Assembly (NCBI GenBank): GCA_023055505.1
Contig: JALIRH010000001.1
Location: 92,596,530 to 92,660,529, forward strand
Length of the DNA stretch: 64,000 bases
DNA from: Callipepla californica brunnescens
Taxonomy: Eukaryota; Chordata; Aves; Galliformes; Odontophoridae
Reading direction: 5' to 3'
Positions 38,344-51,199 of the stretch are shown here, one piece after another. The position numbers were made by a program, and so were the translations under genes. Each line of letters opens with the position of its first letter. The stretch's first letter is position 1. A model generated the notes under the pieces. It did no database searches, had not been told where the DNA came from, and saw only the letters and a program-made list of their open reading frames with translations.

Positions 38344-39038
38344 TGTGACAAGGTGTGAAAGACAACTGTTTTTTTCTCATCTCTCAAAGCTCACTTTCCG
38401 AGGCATTTACTGTGACAAGACTGAGTATCCAGGAGGTGAGTGGTGAGTGTCACACAGTCGGCATCACTTTGTGGACAGTTTTGCATTTGAAAGCATTTCT
38501 TTGGAGATGTTTAACTCGAAAGGGAGTGCTCAGGAGTGTTTACTGGCCAGTAAAATCAAAGAACTGGTACAGGAGAATGGGGGATGATACCATTGTATCC
38601 TGTGAAGACAAGAGATAATTTGGCTTCTCCCAGCTCCCTCTTGCCTACTGGCAATGCCTGGAAGATGGGAACAAAGAAATTCCTGCTGAGATCCAAAAAG
38701 GAGGAGCTGTCACTCCAAAAAGAGTCAACTTGAACACTTTGGACTTATGAATAAATTTGTATGGTAGTTAAGAAAACTGGAAGTCATCATCAACTGAACA
38801 ACACAACTTCCAAAGACCCATTGCTACTGAAGATGAATAACTGAACTATGATCAACGCTGGAATCCCAGTGTTGACTATCTCTTTCTTGCATCCTATGAA
38901 GACACCTTGATTTTATTTCCTCTCTCTTTTCTATTGCCCGCCTTTCCTTCCCTGTCTCCCTAAGCAACTAGGATTTGTAATAAACTGTTTGGGCTAAGAT
39001 TTGACCTGTTGTGTCTTAATCTCGCTTTTGGGTACACA
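38344..39038 (+). mobile_element. ERV LTR-like element (family D)
   Basis: The 3' part has the layout of an LTR end: 'ggatttgtaataaactgttt' supplies an AATAAA signal near 38981, followed by 'gacctgttgtgtcttaatct' and 'cgcttttgggtacaca', which would be R/U5 ending in CA. The proposed start TGTGACAAGG at 38344 is tentative. Frames of up to 87 codons across it are not genes. No viral internal region and no clear target duplication were found. Confidence 0.5.
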
Positions 39039-40920
39039 TACATCAAAAGAACCTCCTTTCCCAGCTATAAACTGGAGTAAGATATAAGTGAGTTTACAGA
39101 TCTGCTGCTATCCATGTGTACTGATACTACAGAATTTAAAAAGCAGGAAAAATAAATTAGGAATATTCAGTAATTGTAGCTCAGTCACAAAATGGGGTTC
39201 CAGAGACAGTCATACTTAGCATAGGTATGGATATAAGTTAGGATTTATAAAACTTGTGTCTTTTTCTTTGATACAATTTTCTAGCAATTACTATAAATAA
39301 ATAAATAAATAAATGAGAATATTCTATTTAATTCTGTTAATCAGCTTCAATTTAAACTGCAAAGGTTTAAGTCTGTATTCTCTAATATAACACTTGCTAG
39401 TAGTTTACTGGGGACAATAATACTAACTAAATATATATATATAATAATTTATTTCTGACGTGCCTTCTTTATTAGAAGACAAACAACAACACAAAAAAAA
39501 AAACAAGAAACTATCAAGAAAAACAATTCAAAAAGAAAAACAATTCAAAAACAATTCTTTTTTTCTTTTTTAATGGGCATAAAATCTCATTTTCAAATGC
39601 TTTCTCTAATGTCTCTGTAGCTCTTTGTTGCTTGTTCTTCTATATGAAAGCTTCATTATTCTACTTTATTAAAAGGTGAAAAAGCACTACTAGGGCTTTG
39701 TGACTTAAGAGTTTTGTCTTATCAGCAGAGAACAGAAGGAGTATTTGGAACCTGCTAGTACCATTCTTTAGAGATTTGCTATGACGTTCTCTCAGTAGTA
39801 GTAGTATATGTATATATATTATTCCTGTATGATGTTGCAGAAGGTTCTGCATGCTTTTCTCATTTATTGTTTTCATTTGTTTTGGAAAACGTGACATAAT
39901 AAATCAATATATAATTTGAGGAGGAGCTATCTTATTTTATTTCCCCATCTGGATTTTATAGGTTTAAAACCCTTAGCTAACATAGCTTATTGAAGGAACT
40001 TAGAGTCCTGACTCACATTTTTTGTGAGCTAATTAGGATATATCATGAGATCAAGAAAATCATCAAGATGTTTGAATCAGAAAAGTGTGAAAGTGAAACA
40101 AGGAAGGTATCTGGAAGCCAATGTAGGAAAAGTGAAAAGGAAGAACTATTATTATTATTATTGTTATTGTTTTATTTTATTTTTGTTTGTATGGGAAGTT
40201 TATTAGGATTCATTGTAAGCAACTGAGAAAAAAGTATATTCATAAAGTCTTCAGTGTCTGCATGACAAATAAGATCTAAACCAAAAATATGATGATCTGC
40301 CTATCCCATCATTTCCTCCCTAATATTGATCTTGTTTTTCTATCTAAATGTTTGATTGCAGTTTTGTTGCTTTCTTGTTTTATACTGGAATTTAGAACAA
40401 CTAGCAGGTCCAAGAGACAAGCTTCTCATTAGAGATCTATTAAGGATTTAACCAAATGGCAGTGCATTTGAATATCAATAATCAAATCTAACAGTAAGAC
40501 TCAAAACCAAAATAGTACATTCATTCAGTTTAAAATCTACCTTAATTATGTACCATATGAGTTTTATTAGATCTCTGATGGGTTCAAAGTGTTCTTGTGG
40601 TTTATCAGGTCTTTTAAACACTTTATAACTGGCTTCAGTATAAATGTTTAGGGCACATATTGAATCATTATAGAGGATTTATATATATATAAATACTGCC
40701 CTATGACCAAAATCTACCTCTGATGTTGTAGTTCTATGTAATAAAATATGAGATATTATTTTCAGAACAGCTCACATATATGTATATAATTTATGTTTCC
40801 TTTAGGCTACATAACTGTTTAAAACTAACTGTAGCCAATCTGTAATTAATCAAAGAAACAGTATTTTAACCTCATAGGTATTGTGGAAATACATACAATG
40901 TCAAAATGCTAATAAAAAAG
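39039..40920. other. AT-rich DNA with simple repeats, no gene seen
   Basis: Contains (AAAT)n at 39294-39314, (TA)n at 39432-39443 and 39808-39821, a 17-bp tandem duplication based on 'aagaaaaacaattcaaa' at 39517-39556, and a TTA-rich tract at 40148-40168. No exon or transposon recognised. Confidence 0.6.
39294..39314 (+). repeat. AAAT tetranucleotide microsatellite
   Basis: About five AAAT/TAAA units. Confidence 0.8.
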
Positions 40921-42230
40921 TCACAGACTCATAGAGTCATAGAATCATTTCATCTGGAAGAGACCTTAAAAGACCATCTAGTTCCACCTCCCATGTCATG
41001 GACAGGAACATCTTACACTGTATCACAATGCTAAAGCCCATACTAATTTGTCTTTGAATATTTACAGGGACAGGACAACCACAACTTCTCTGGGCAGCCA
41101 GTACCTCACCACCCTTACAGTGAAGAATTTCTTCCTTAGGTTTAATCTAAATCTACATTCACCTTGTGTGGTATCAATGCACTCTCTGATAAAAGTCTCA
41201 CCTTATTTTTCTTGTAGGCATCCCTTAAGTAACAAAATCCAGCTATAATGTCTCCCAAGAGCCTCGTCAGTCTGAACAAATGCAACTCCCCCAGACTGTC
41301 TTTGTTGGAGAGGTCTCCAGCCCTCTGATCATCCTTGTAATCCTCCTCTTAACTCACTCCAACAGATCCATGACTATGGATCTCACTCAGGAGAGTGGAG
41401 TAGACAGGAAAAAAACACTGGAGTCAATCTTCTCCATATCCCACATAACCAGATCTTCCATTTCCTTTCAGAGAAAGCTCTATTTTCCCTGTCTTCCTAC
41501 TACCACTAACATAGAAGCCTTTCTCCTTGTCCTGGACATTCCTGGCAACGTTAATTCTATCAGGGCTTCGGCTTTCCTGATTTGATCCCTGCCTGCTCAG
41601 ACGATTTCTATGTATTCCTCACAGCCTACCTGTCCTTTCATTCTCTTTGTGCTCTCTTTTTGTGCTTGCATTTGCCCTAAGGCTCCATGTTCATCCATGC
41701 ATGTGTCCTGCCATTTTTGCCTGACATATTATTTGTTGGAATGATTTTGATCCTCAGCTTGGAGGATTTGAACCTTCAATATTAACCAGGTTTCCTGGGT
41801 CCCTCTTCCCTTCAAGACTTTATGCCATGGAACTCCACAAAACATGTTCCTGAAGAGGTCAAAGTCCAATCACCCGAAGACCAGAGTTGTGAGCTTGCTG
41901 TGTGCCCTCCTCATCACTATAAGGATCTTTAGTTCCACTATTTCACTACATCCAAGGCTGCCTGTGACTTCCCCACTAGCCCCTCCTTGTTGATGAGAAG
42001 GAGGTCCAACACAGCACCTCTCCCTGCTGGCATTTCTATCACTTGGAGAAGAAAGTTATCATGAATATATTCCAGGAACCTCATGGATTACTTATGCCCT
42101 CCTGTGTCTTTCTTCCTACAGGATTTAATGTGATTGAGAGCCAGGGCTTGTGAATATAATACTGCCCTCTGTCTATAGAGGGTCATCCTGGTTGGGTGGC
42201 CTGTAACAGACCCTCACAATAATGTCACCT
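40921..42230 (-). mobile_element. CR1 LINE, endonuclease-linker part joined to 3' end (reverse-transcriptase core missing)
   Basis: On the minus strand, 42230-41820 encodes the endonuclease part of CR1 ORF2 (VCYRPPNQDD; SRRFLEYIHDNFLLQVIEM, read through one changed codon; GAVLDLLLINKEGLVGK). 41820-41410 encodes the linker, with recognisable EEYIEIV, RRKAFMLVVVG and EDLVMWDMEKID stretches and several stops. At about 41410 the sequence passes directly to the CR1 3' end, which continues to the 'tcatagagtcatagaatcat' terminus at 40921. The reverse-transcriptase palm and thumb are missing. The 3' end is of the same subfamily as the element at 34812. Retention of endonuclease sequence makes this one of the two most 5'-extended CR1 copies in the window. 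Confidence 0.85.
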
Positions 42231-42692
42231 TTATATTTATTTTATTAGATAATATATATAAGGATTTTATTTAAGGAACGTATGTTGGGTGTATGACCTC
42301 AATACATTTTTTAAAACTATTCTGGAAGACTTAATTTTGAAAAATCAGAATACAGTATTTACACAATACATCACTGAGTAATTCATGTAAATTCTTCCCT
42401 GCTCTGCTTCTTATTACCCAAATAAGAAAAAATCCTGGAAAATATTTTGGAAGAGGCTTTCAGTCAATAAAGAAAACTCCAGTAGTAGAAACACTTTCAG
42501 AGCCAAAAAGGCAATTTTATATACATAGACAAATCCTAGTCATTCTGTGATTTTGTGACTCTATGATACTTTCATGAATTCATATCCTCTTAAATTTTAA
42601 CTTTAATACTAAAAAATCAATAATGTTAATACTAAAAACTGTTTACTCAAAGTTGTAATACAAGCATAAGACTGCATAAAAAGTATACTGGC
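42231..42692. other. AT-rich DNA, no gene seen
   Basis: A diverged CR1-like tail ('cattctgtgattttgtgact') occurs near 42541-42560; otherwise nothing recognised. Confidence 0.45.
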
Positions 42693-43992
42693 TGTTTTGG
42701 CCTGGTTCTGTTATGAATGGAGCTGGGGACCTACGGATCCATGTCCCAGAAAAGGGAAAGGGGGAAAAGGGAAGGGGGTAGGAAGATGGACCTAAGAACA
42801 AAATAATCTGAGGAGGAAAATCTAGTCTACTAAATAAGATATTGGAATGAAAAATAACACAATATAATTTGAATTGAAGTTAATAAATCAAATAAAATGA
42901 GAGAGGCAGTGTCTGAAACCAGTTACCATATGGTAAAGCTGAAGGTGAGATGGCTAGGGAATCTTCACTGCTGAGATGACCAGCAAAAGAGGGAAGTCGT
43001 GGTACTTGGATACATTTTTATCTTTCCCTCTGAGTGGAAAAAGGGAACACATATTCATCTGGGGTATGTATTTCTTCTTCTCTTCTGAGAACCAGGTACC
43101 CAGAAATTCAGCAGTCCACAGAACAGGAGCATTAATTCTTCAACTCTTTAACTAATGACCTGGACAGGCTGGAAAGTTGAGCAGAAAGGAACCAGATGAG
43201 GTTTAACAAGAACAAGTGTAGAGTCTTGTACCTCGTGAGGAAGAAACGAATGCATCGGAACAGGTTGGGGGATAACCTGCTGGAGAGGAGCTCTGTAGAG
43301 TGGGACCTGAGTGTCCTGGTGGACAACAGGTTGACCATGAGCCAGCAGTGTACCCTTGTGGCCAAGAGGGCCAATGGGATCCTGGTGTGCATTCAAAAGA
43401 GTGTGGCCAGCAGGTCGAAGGAGGTGATCCTCCCCCTCAGCTCTGCCCTGGTGAGGCTTCACTTGGAGTACTGAGTCCAGTTCTGAAAAAGACAGGGATC
43501 TCCTGGAAAGAGTCCAGCAGAGGGCCACAATGATGAAAATAATGTGGAACATCTCACTTATGAGGAAAGGTTGAGAGACCTGGGTCAGTTTAGCCTTGAA
43601 AAAAGAAGACTCCGAGGGGATCTGATCCATGTCTATAAATATCTAAGGAGAGGGAGTCAAAGAGATGAGGGTGGACTCTTCTCTGCATTGTGTGAAAACA
43701 GGACGAAGGGAAATGGTCACAAACTGATGCATAGGAAGTTCCACATAAATGTGCATGGGAACTTCTTCACAGTGAGGATGATGGAGCACTGGAACAGACT
43801 GCCCAGAGAGGTTGTGAAGTCTCCTCTGGAAATGCTCAAGACCCGCCTGTGCAACCTTGCTGGAGTGTTGGACTAGATGATCTCCAGAGGTTCCTTCCAA
43901 CCCCTACAATTCTGTGATTCTGTGAACTCCAGTCCCTTACAATATGTTATGATGTGGAATACTTAAGACAAAAAAATCATAAAACCATGACA
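42693..43992 (-). mobile_element. ERV LTR, family A copy 5, split by a CR1 insertion
   Basis: The LTR runs from TGTTTTGGCCTGG (42693) to AAACCATGACA (43992) on the minus strand, but is interrupted between about 43148 and 43925 by a CR1. The two halves fit the uninterrupted copies: 'caggagcattaattcttcaa' before the insertion and 'tgttatgatgtggaatactt' after it are neighbours in the copies at 18.2 and 28.9 kb. The purine-rich tract at 42757-42790 is the reverse of the pyrimidine tract in copy 1. A five-base 'aactc' occurs at both junctions and may be microhomology. Confidence 0.85.
43148..43925 (+). mobile_element. CR1 LINE, 5'-truncated, nested inside LTR copy 5
   Basis: This is the best preserved CR1 tail in the window. 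It begins within the late reverse-transcriptase region ('gacctggacaggctggaaag') and continues with the conserved C-terminal block, EERLRDLGQFSLEKRRLRG (frame 43544-43876) and HWNRLPREVVKSPLEMLKTR. It closes with 'ttggactagatgatctccag', 'aggttccttccaacccctac' and two copies of ATTCTGTG. Frames stay open for about 90 and 110 codons, separated by one frameshift and stop near 43474-43540, so it is relatively young but not active. It lies wholly inside an LTR and must post-date it. Confidence 0.93.
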
Positions 43993-46900
43993 GATTGTAA
44001 CATGAGCAGAAACTGTTGTATAACCAAAGCAACATATGCAATTTCATGTCATGCATTTTTGAGCAAATATCATGAAACATTTGGGAAATATGTTCTAAAA
44101 GAATGTAACCTTTTTTCCTCACTCTTATTTCTCTTACTTTCTGAGACAAGAAACAAAAGAAAATGTCCCAAGATGTGTTATATATTGAAGTACAAAATAT
44201 ATTATGAAAAAAAAATAATAATGAAAGAATTATTCAATCTTAGTGTGTCTTAGGGCTTTGCCACATTTAGGGATTGTTACAGTTATCATGAGAAACCAGC
44301 AAACAGAGGGACAATGATTAAGAACTCATAAAAATTCACATCAGATATTTCTATAGTAAACAGTGCTCAGATTCAGTCCTCTATTGGAAGAAAGTATCCC
44401 ATAGGTTCAGTAATGAACACTGATTTTTTTTCATCAGGTTAATACGGTCAAGGCAATTTTTGTTGGTTTTTAGCTATTCTGGTAAATTAAGTGCAAGACA
44501 GTAGAAGACAATTATTTATACAGCTAGAAGCATAGCATGATTCATGTCATGACTTTAGTACTCTCCTAAAGAAATCACAGGTTCACATGAGTGGTTAAGC
44601 ACAGACCAGAAGCAAACAGTCAGAGTGAAGTTATTCTGTACCAGAAAAGAACTCATTTAATTCTACAGTTATATTCAATTCTTTGACACTGAAGTCAGAT
44701 GAAGGTCCCTAGCACTATTTAATTTATTAGTATCAAAATAAATCAGAATATCTTGCAGAGAATGCCTGAGGAGAGCGTCAACAAAATCCACTCATACAAA
44801 TAAAGAAAGAGATGCAAAAAGAAAAATGCCCAAAGTTGGGCTATATGACCCCTTTGAGAAGCAGAAATATGATTTTTTTAAAATTTCTACTTTTGTATTT
44901 TTCTATATGATTAAATTTAATCAATGTAGAGTCAAAACATTGTTCTTCAGTATGTCTGGTACCTATTATGTCTCCATTTTTAGCTAATTTATTAATTTAA
45001 GAGAATCAGTCTTGAATACATCTTTATAATTTGCCAATGCTGGGTGACTCGTTGAACTAGCAACTAAACTTGTACTACTGCAAGATTTTGTCAGTCTATT
45101 GATGTGATAAATGCCTCAGAAGCATCTAAATATGAACTTCCTTTTTTCCTTTGGTTTTTCCCAAAACACATGCTACTCGCTTTAAAGTGAAAATCTGGTA
45201 GTTTTGCTCTTTTGGTTGGTTTTCTGGTTCAGTTTTACCTGTGTTAAAGAATCTTACCAGCTTGTTTATTATTTTTGCCGTCTTCTCACCTATGTTGTTC
45301 TCCTTTTCTCTCTTTATATTCTATTTTACAGCATATAATATGGTCAAAGCATTCTTAAATGAAAAATACCTAATTGAAACTTGTAAGAGTACAAAGCCAC
45401 TTACTGTTTTTGTAACCGAAAGTTGAATACAGTGATAAATACTGAAAGTCTTTAAAATGTGGTATGATTTTATCCCTTGCACTTTGTGGCACCTGAGTTT
45501 TTTTTTCTCTTCATAACTTTTAATAAGGTAACTAAATATGTCTATATAATAATAAGAATGAATTCAATTTGTTCGAAAGGGTAAATAGATCTTTTTAAAG
45601 TTACAAAAGAGAAGTCTTCAGCTAGAGTAGTGGAGATACCTAGATTACAGATTAAAAAATTATCTAGAAGAAATATTTTTCCTATTCCTGAAGTGTCATA
45701 CTCTCTTTCAAAATATATATCAAAAACTTTCACAGTGTCAAAGAAATTCTGAAGTAACCAATTGAAAAATACTTGAAATAGTTGTTAATGTTTTTGAGAG
45801 ACTAATTCTTTTATGAAGAGATTTAACTGTCCGGACAGGCCCTCAAAATATTTATGGAAGCTTATGTTGATACTGAATTTAAAATTTAAATATTGATTTT
45901 ATATAACATCTATTAAATGTCATGGATTATACAGACATGATGAAATTAATATGGCTTAATTTTTATATACGTTTCATTTAGCTATGAGGAAGTGACTTTT
46001 TTCCTCTACTTTTAATCCTGTTCTTGTCATCAGAAACCTGTTGGGGAGATTACGACAATGCAACCATGCTATATTGTCTCACAGATTAATACTTCAGGGT
46101 AATTTTTGTATGCATAAAATTATACTCCTGAAGAAGGTGATAGTGTGTTCCTGGTCGCCTTTATTGCTCCTCTACAACTCAAGAAATAATATGGATAAAA
46201 GTAGAATACAAATCTGATCAAGAAGGCAGAATTTATAAAGGCCATGAAAAAAACAGGCTTTTGTTGCTTTCTAAGAAATTAACATAAAAATATGACAAGG
46301 TATTTTTCAGAGAAGATTTGGGGTTTTTTTTAGTTCCGTTAGTATAGAAGGTTAGTATAGTTCCCTTTCTGTCCCAAGGGTGGCCAGTCTGTTACATGTT
46401 CAAGTTAGAATAGTTAAATGGTAAGGAGAAGACATCACTGCAAAGGCAAGGTGTGATTTTGAAAAGGAATGTATGATCAGTCATGATAAAAACATCAGAG
46501 TCCAAGTAGAGAGCAAAGGCCCTGAGACTTGACATAGAGAGGTCATTGTAGGCCTTGATGTTAGCATATCCTTGGTGTGCAATAAAAGTCAAATTGGAGA
46601 GGATCTAGGTTAGATTGAGTGGAAAGGAACTTGTGTCAATTGCTATAATTTATGAGTTCAAGGAGTTCACCGATGAAGGGAAGACACAATACAGGAAGAA
46701 AAGAGAGAATGAAGTGCTGCCTTTCAGATTCTGCTGGATACTACGCTATGATTGTATTGTTAGGAAAAGAAAGTGGGAAAAGTACAGCAGGACTCAAGAA
46801 ATCATAAGTGTTGAAGAGTGAAGTAAGGGAGTTACATGCAAGAGCAAGGGCCAAAAGATGGAAGGAGGATATAAGTGAAGAGGTCACTTTGGATCTTGCA

Positions 46901-49900
46901 GATCTTTACAAGGAACTACAGAGGTAGTCTTTTATACACTGTAACAATCACTGTCCCACCTCCTCATTTGGGCTTCCTGCTTGCAAAGATTAAACATCAG
47001 AGAGCAACATTTTGTTTCATATTTGTTTCATATTCAAACACCGCAGAAATGACATGGTTTGACAAAAATAAGCTATAACTTATATGAGAAAAAAAATGGC
47101 AACTCTTTTGAAATTGTGTTTCCCATCATTTTGTACTAGCCTATAACTGAACAAAGCAAACTGGTCCTTTCTGTAGCATTTCAGTGTACACAGTTATCTC
47201 AGGAGTTGAACTGGAAGAAAACAAAACAAAACAAAACAAAACAAGTGACATAAATCCCAAGAGCAGAAAATAATCTCATAATGTTCCAGATTTCTATCTT
47301 CTTACTGCTCTAAACAATGAATTTTCAAATATGCCTATATTTATATATAAGTTTTTTTCTTCCATCAAACACTGTAAATACTACATTCCATTGATTTCCA
47401 ACAGATATATTACCAGTGGGGAGGCTCAACATTTGTAGCCAATTCATATACTAATTAATATAGCACAAATATTGAATCTGAAGACTGGTAGCTGTGTGAA
47501 TAGTCCTAAAGAATTTTAAGATATTTGAATAATGATTCTTTTTTATTAAAATAATGCAGCTCTTCTCATGCTAAAAAAATATGATCCGAGCCTTAGATTC
47601 TGTGAAGTACATGAAAATTCTCTGAATTCAAAATATCATATATTCCTGTGATACAAATGTATATTATAGGAATTTTGTAAGGAATTCTATTTTATTTTAG
47701 CACAGGACGATCATTTATAATGATGATGAGTTTAATGATAACCAACAGGAAGTATCTTCAAATCTTTTATAGCTTTATTTTCCCTTCTAGATTGCTGTTT
47801 ATTGTAAACTCCAAAATTTTGGTAAGTTATTTGGCATAAATACATTTCCAACTTTATACTAAATAATTTCCTATAAAACCAAAAGTTTTGCATTGTACTG
47901 GAAATGGGGAGAAATTAAATTCAAATCACCTGGGATTCTGTTAAGTAAAACTTTATTAGTATATTTGCATCCATGGTGATTAGGTGTAACAGTATAAAAC
48001 ATTTGTGTTATCTATTTGATTTCTCCAGCCTATGAAGGTTTTGCTGCAGTGATTCTTATGTATAGTGTTCTTAGCTTATACAATAAATACATAGCAAAAT
48101 TCACTATTGCTTAAGAAGTAATACCACCCCTCATGTTGGCTTACATTTATACATTTAAGGCATGGAATAATAATATGTGGTATTTTACAATATTTGAGGT
48201 GACAAGTCATCTCTGTGAAGAAACTGCTGTTTAAGTAACACATGAAATGGTGCTAGTATATAATCATATGCACATATACAAACATATGAATTGTTCTTAA
48301 TTATGAAGTTGTTTTGTTGTGCTTATATTAATGTAATTTTAGTGACGTTGTTAGACTCTTTCTCCACACTTCTTCTCTTTACATTCCTACTTCAAGGCAA
48401 AACTGAATAGGTTTGAGAGTACCATTAGCAACAAAACCAAGTGGCATTAGAGGTCTTTTGGTGAACTGTATCCTATGGCTCAAAAAAGGATAAAATTCTT
48501 CAAAATTGAGAATGTAAATCAACTCATATCAGCTCTTCAGAAGAGTCAGGAGGAATTAAATAAGCATTCAAGGGTGTCCAACCCTCTATATTTGCTCTCA
48601 GTGGCATAGAAACAAAAATAGTTAGAAACTTATATTTGAAATATTGGGACACATTTGTTCAATTTTAGGCATTTGAAAGAGATTTCAAAGAAAAACAAAA
48701 TTCAAACTAATTAAAATCATGTAAACATTGAAAAGATGACATTTCAAATTCCCTGCCACTGAGCTTTCCTGTGTATACAATAGGAATTGCATTAACCATG
48801 TTGTTGTCTTAAAATAGTATTCCTGATTATCAATTACATAGATTACACAATTACACAAATTTGAAGTATCTCCATTAGAATCTGTGATTTTTGGAACTTT
48901 GGGGAATGAAAACTGTGAAGAAAACTTTCAGTATCAGCTAAAGGTTGAAACAGTTGATCATGCAGTATGACAACTGGAAAAGACATTTTTGGCAGTATGC
49001 TTGTTTCCCTAATAAACTAAGAAAGGAAAACCAATGAAAGAACACACGTTGTAAGAATTTTCTGAATTACAAGTAACTTCAAATTCAGATGTGAAGTTCT
49101 TTCTTAAATACTCTAAACTTCACTGAAAACTGAAAGAATTGATATCTAAATGTGATTTAAAGTTGTAGGCCTCCAAAAATCAGATTTCACACTGCAAATG
49201 TCAACATACCTGTTTGAAAAAAGTGTACAATAAATTCTATAGGGATAAGCAAAATTGTCTCAAAAGTTTTCCTGCCTGAGACCAAAAGCATTCAAAAATT
49301 TTTAATTAGTGGATCAGTAATGCTTACTAATGAAAATGAAGGTCGTTATACAGCTTATCTAAACCTATGATCTCTAGGACTGTACTTCAATTTTTTACCT
49401 TTGAAGCTGTCAGAAGCTGATGGCTACATGTATGGAAGCAGGCAGACAGTGGCTTCTTATACATTTAGCCTGCAAGAAGATTTCTGATCTCAGGCTGTCA
49501 TGCAGACTGCGCTCTTTCGGGGGTCTGGAAACCTACAAGTATGGGTGAAAAATGAGTACCTGAAAGCTGCTGAAGTTTGTAATATAAAAAGGCATTATTA
49601 TTTATGAAATGCTAAATATTAAATGGTCTAGTATTTTGTAAGAAATGAACATATTATCCATTTTAAGACCTTGAGAAATCTTATTTCCAAACATGTAGCT
49701 ATCTGTTAGACATCTATGTAAATCTTCCTTCTCTAATAATTAGGGCATCTGAGAAAACCAAGCTTTACTCCGTTTAGCATAAACCTGCTTCCAGATTTTC
49801 TTCACATTCTGTGAATAGAAAAGAATTCGAAGGATAGATTTTTAATAGCAGCAGTCATTTCACTCAGACTTTCCACCACAGAAAACAATATGAGTTGGAG

Positions 49901-51199
49901 TTCAGTATTCATGAAAATGGAAAATTATCTTCATTGTTAGGCTAATCTTTCTTGAAGGTCACTTGAAAAATCTGTATGGACTGAGAATATTCTGTTTGGA
50001 TGAATGTAATTACCAGTTGCCAGGATGGGGAAGAAAACAATCCAATTTTGGAAAAGTAAGACTTCTTCATGAGTAGCTTCTTAAAACAGAAGACATTCCT
50101 ATGTGTTTTATGCATATTAAATGTATGTGCATAGTTTTATACTCATATCACGTGTTTATACATATCTATATAGTATACAAATATACATTTATGAATATTT
50201 ACTAAACTTCTGGTTTTTCTGTTCTTTTGACATCTTTTCCCAAGGCTGTATTCTCTGTGAGCTTCCTAACACTGTATGCCATAAATATCTTGCCGGGAAT
50301 TATATTATTGCATGTTTGAAATAATATAACTTAATCAATCTGCAAAAAAAGAATCAGCTAATTTTCTCAATTTTTTTTAAGTTATCAGGCAGCTGAGATG
50401 TCACTTAAAAACGCAATATGCATAACTTGTAAGAACTTTGCAGCAATAGGTTATTGCTGTATTGATAAAAGTTTTGTATTTGCTGCTAGATGTTTCTGGG
50501 AGAATAATTAACATGCAGAAAAGCTCTTCTAAATTACACAGTTTTATTATCTGCAGTTTCAGGTTATCTGTACATCTATGAAATAAAGCATATTTTTTTA
50601 ATTACTAAAATTACAGACAAATGTTTTTGTGCATTCTCATAAGCACGTAGTCTGTTAATCAAAAAAATGTTATCAATATAATCATGTAGGGTTTTTTTAG
50701 ATAATTACATGAGATCAGAATAACAAAACTGAGTAAACAAAAATGGTATAAAATCCTTTTAAGATTATAACTTTCTGATATATCTGTTCAAACCTCTTGG
50801 CTTCACTATGGCTTCCTTTCTTCTAGCAACTAATGTAAAAATATACATCTTAAATTTATCTTTAAGAATTGTAAAACTGATTTTCCATCAACAAATTCAT
50901 AATGTATCTTTTTATTAACAGATTATGATTTATGTTAGATATTATATTATATTATTATTATAGGGGCAATAATTTTTTTTCTTGAATAGCTTAATGTGTC
51001 ACTTCCAAATTTAGAATACCTAAATTTGTTGCAGGGTTTTTTGTTTCCATGCCATTATTTCTGCGTGGTGTACTTGGTTTACAGTATTTGTGTTCTACAC
51101 AGATTTTTTCATTGTGAGAACTTAAATCATATTTGAAGAGGGTAGGTGACCAATCAATGCTCAGTAGGGATAATATGCAAGGGCTATGGCGTGAGACCA
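43993..51199. other. Seven-kilobase AT-rich stretch, no transposon or gene recognised
   Basis: The longest part of the window in which I recognise no CR1, LTR or mariner. It carries only simple sequence, such as (AAAAC)n at 47218-47244, and reading frames of at most about 100 codons, all lysine/isoleucine rich and without domains. The segment 46370-46900 is somewhat G+C-richer and may be an old unrecognised repeat. A possible non-coding role such as distal regulation cannot be judged from one sequence. Confidence 0.55.
47218..47244 (+). repeat. AAAAC pentanucleotide microsatellite
   Basis: Five consecutive AAAAC units. Confidence 0.85.

Noticed and set aside
43148..43630. 160-codon minus-strand reading frame, the longest in the window
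   Set aside because: It is antisense to the CR1 reverse-transcriptase C-terminus, whose plus-strand frames carry the conserved CR1 motifs.
43993..44253. Opposing frames of 70-99 codons just after the split LTR
   Set aside because: AT-driven composition, overlapping on both strands, no motif.
46375..47080. Possible gene from frames at 46615-46821 and 46875-47078
   Set aside because: Frames are short, lysine-rich, lack start context or splice signals that agree, and match no family I know.
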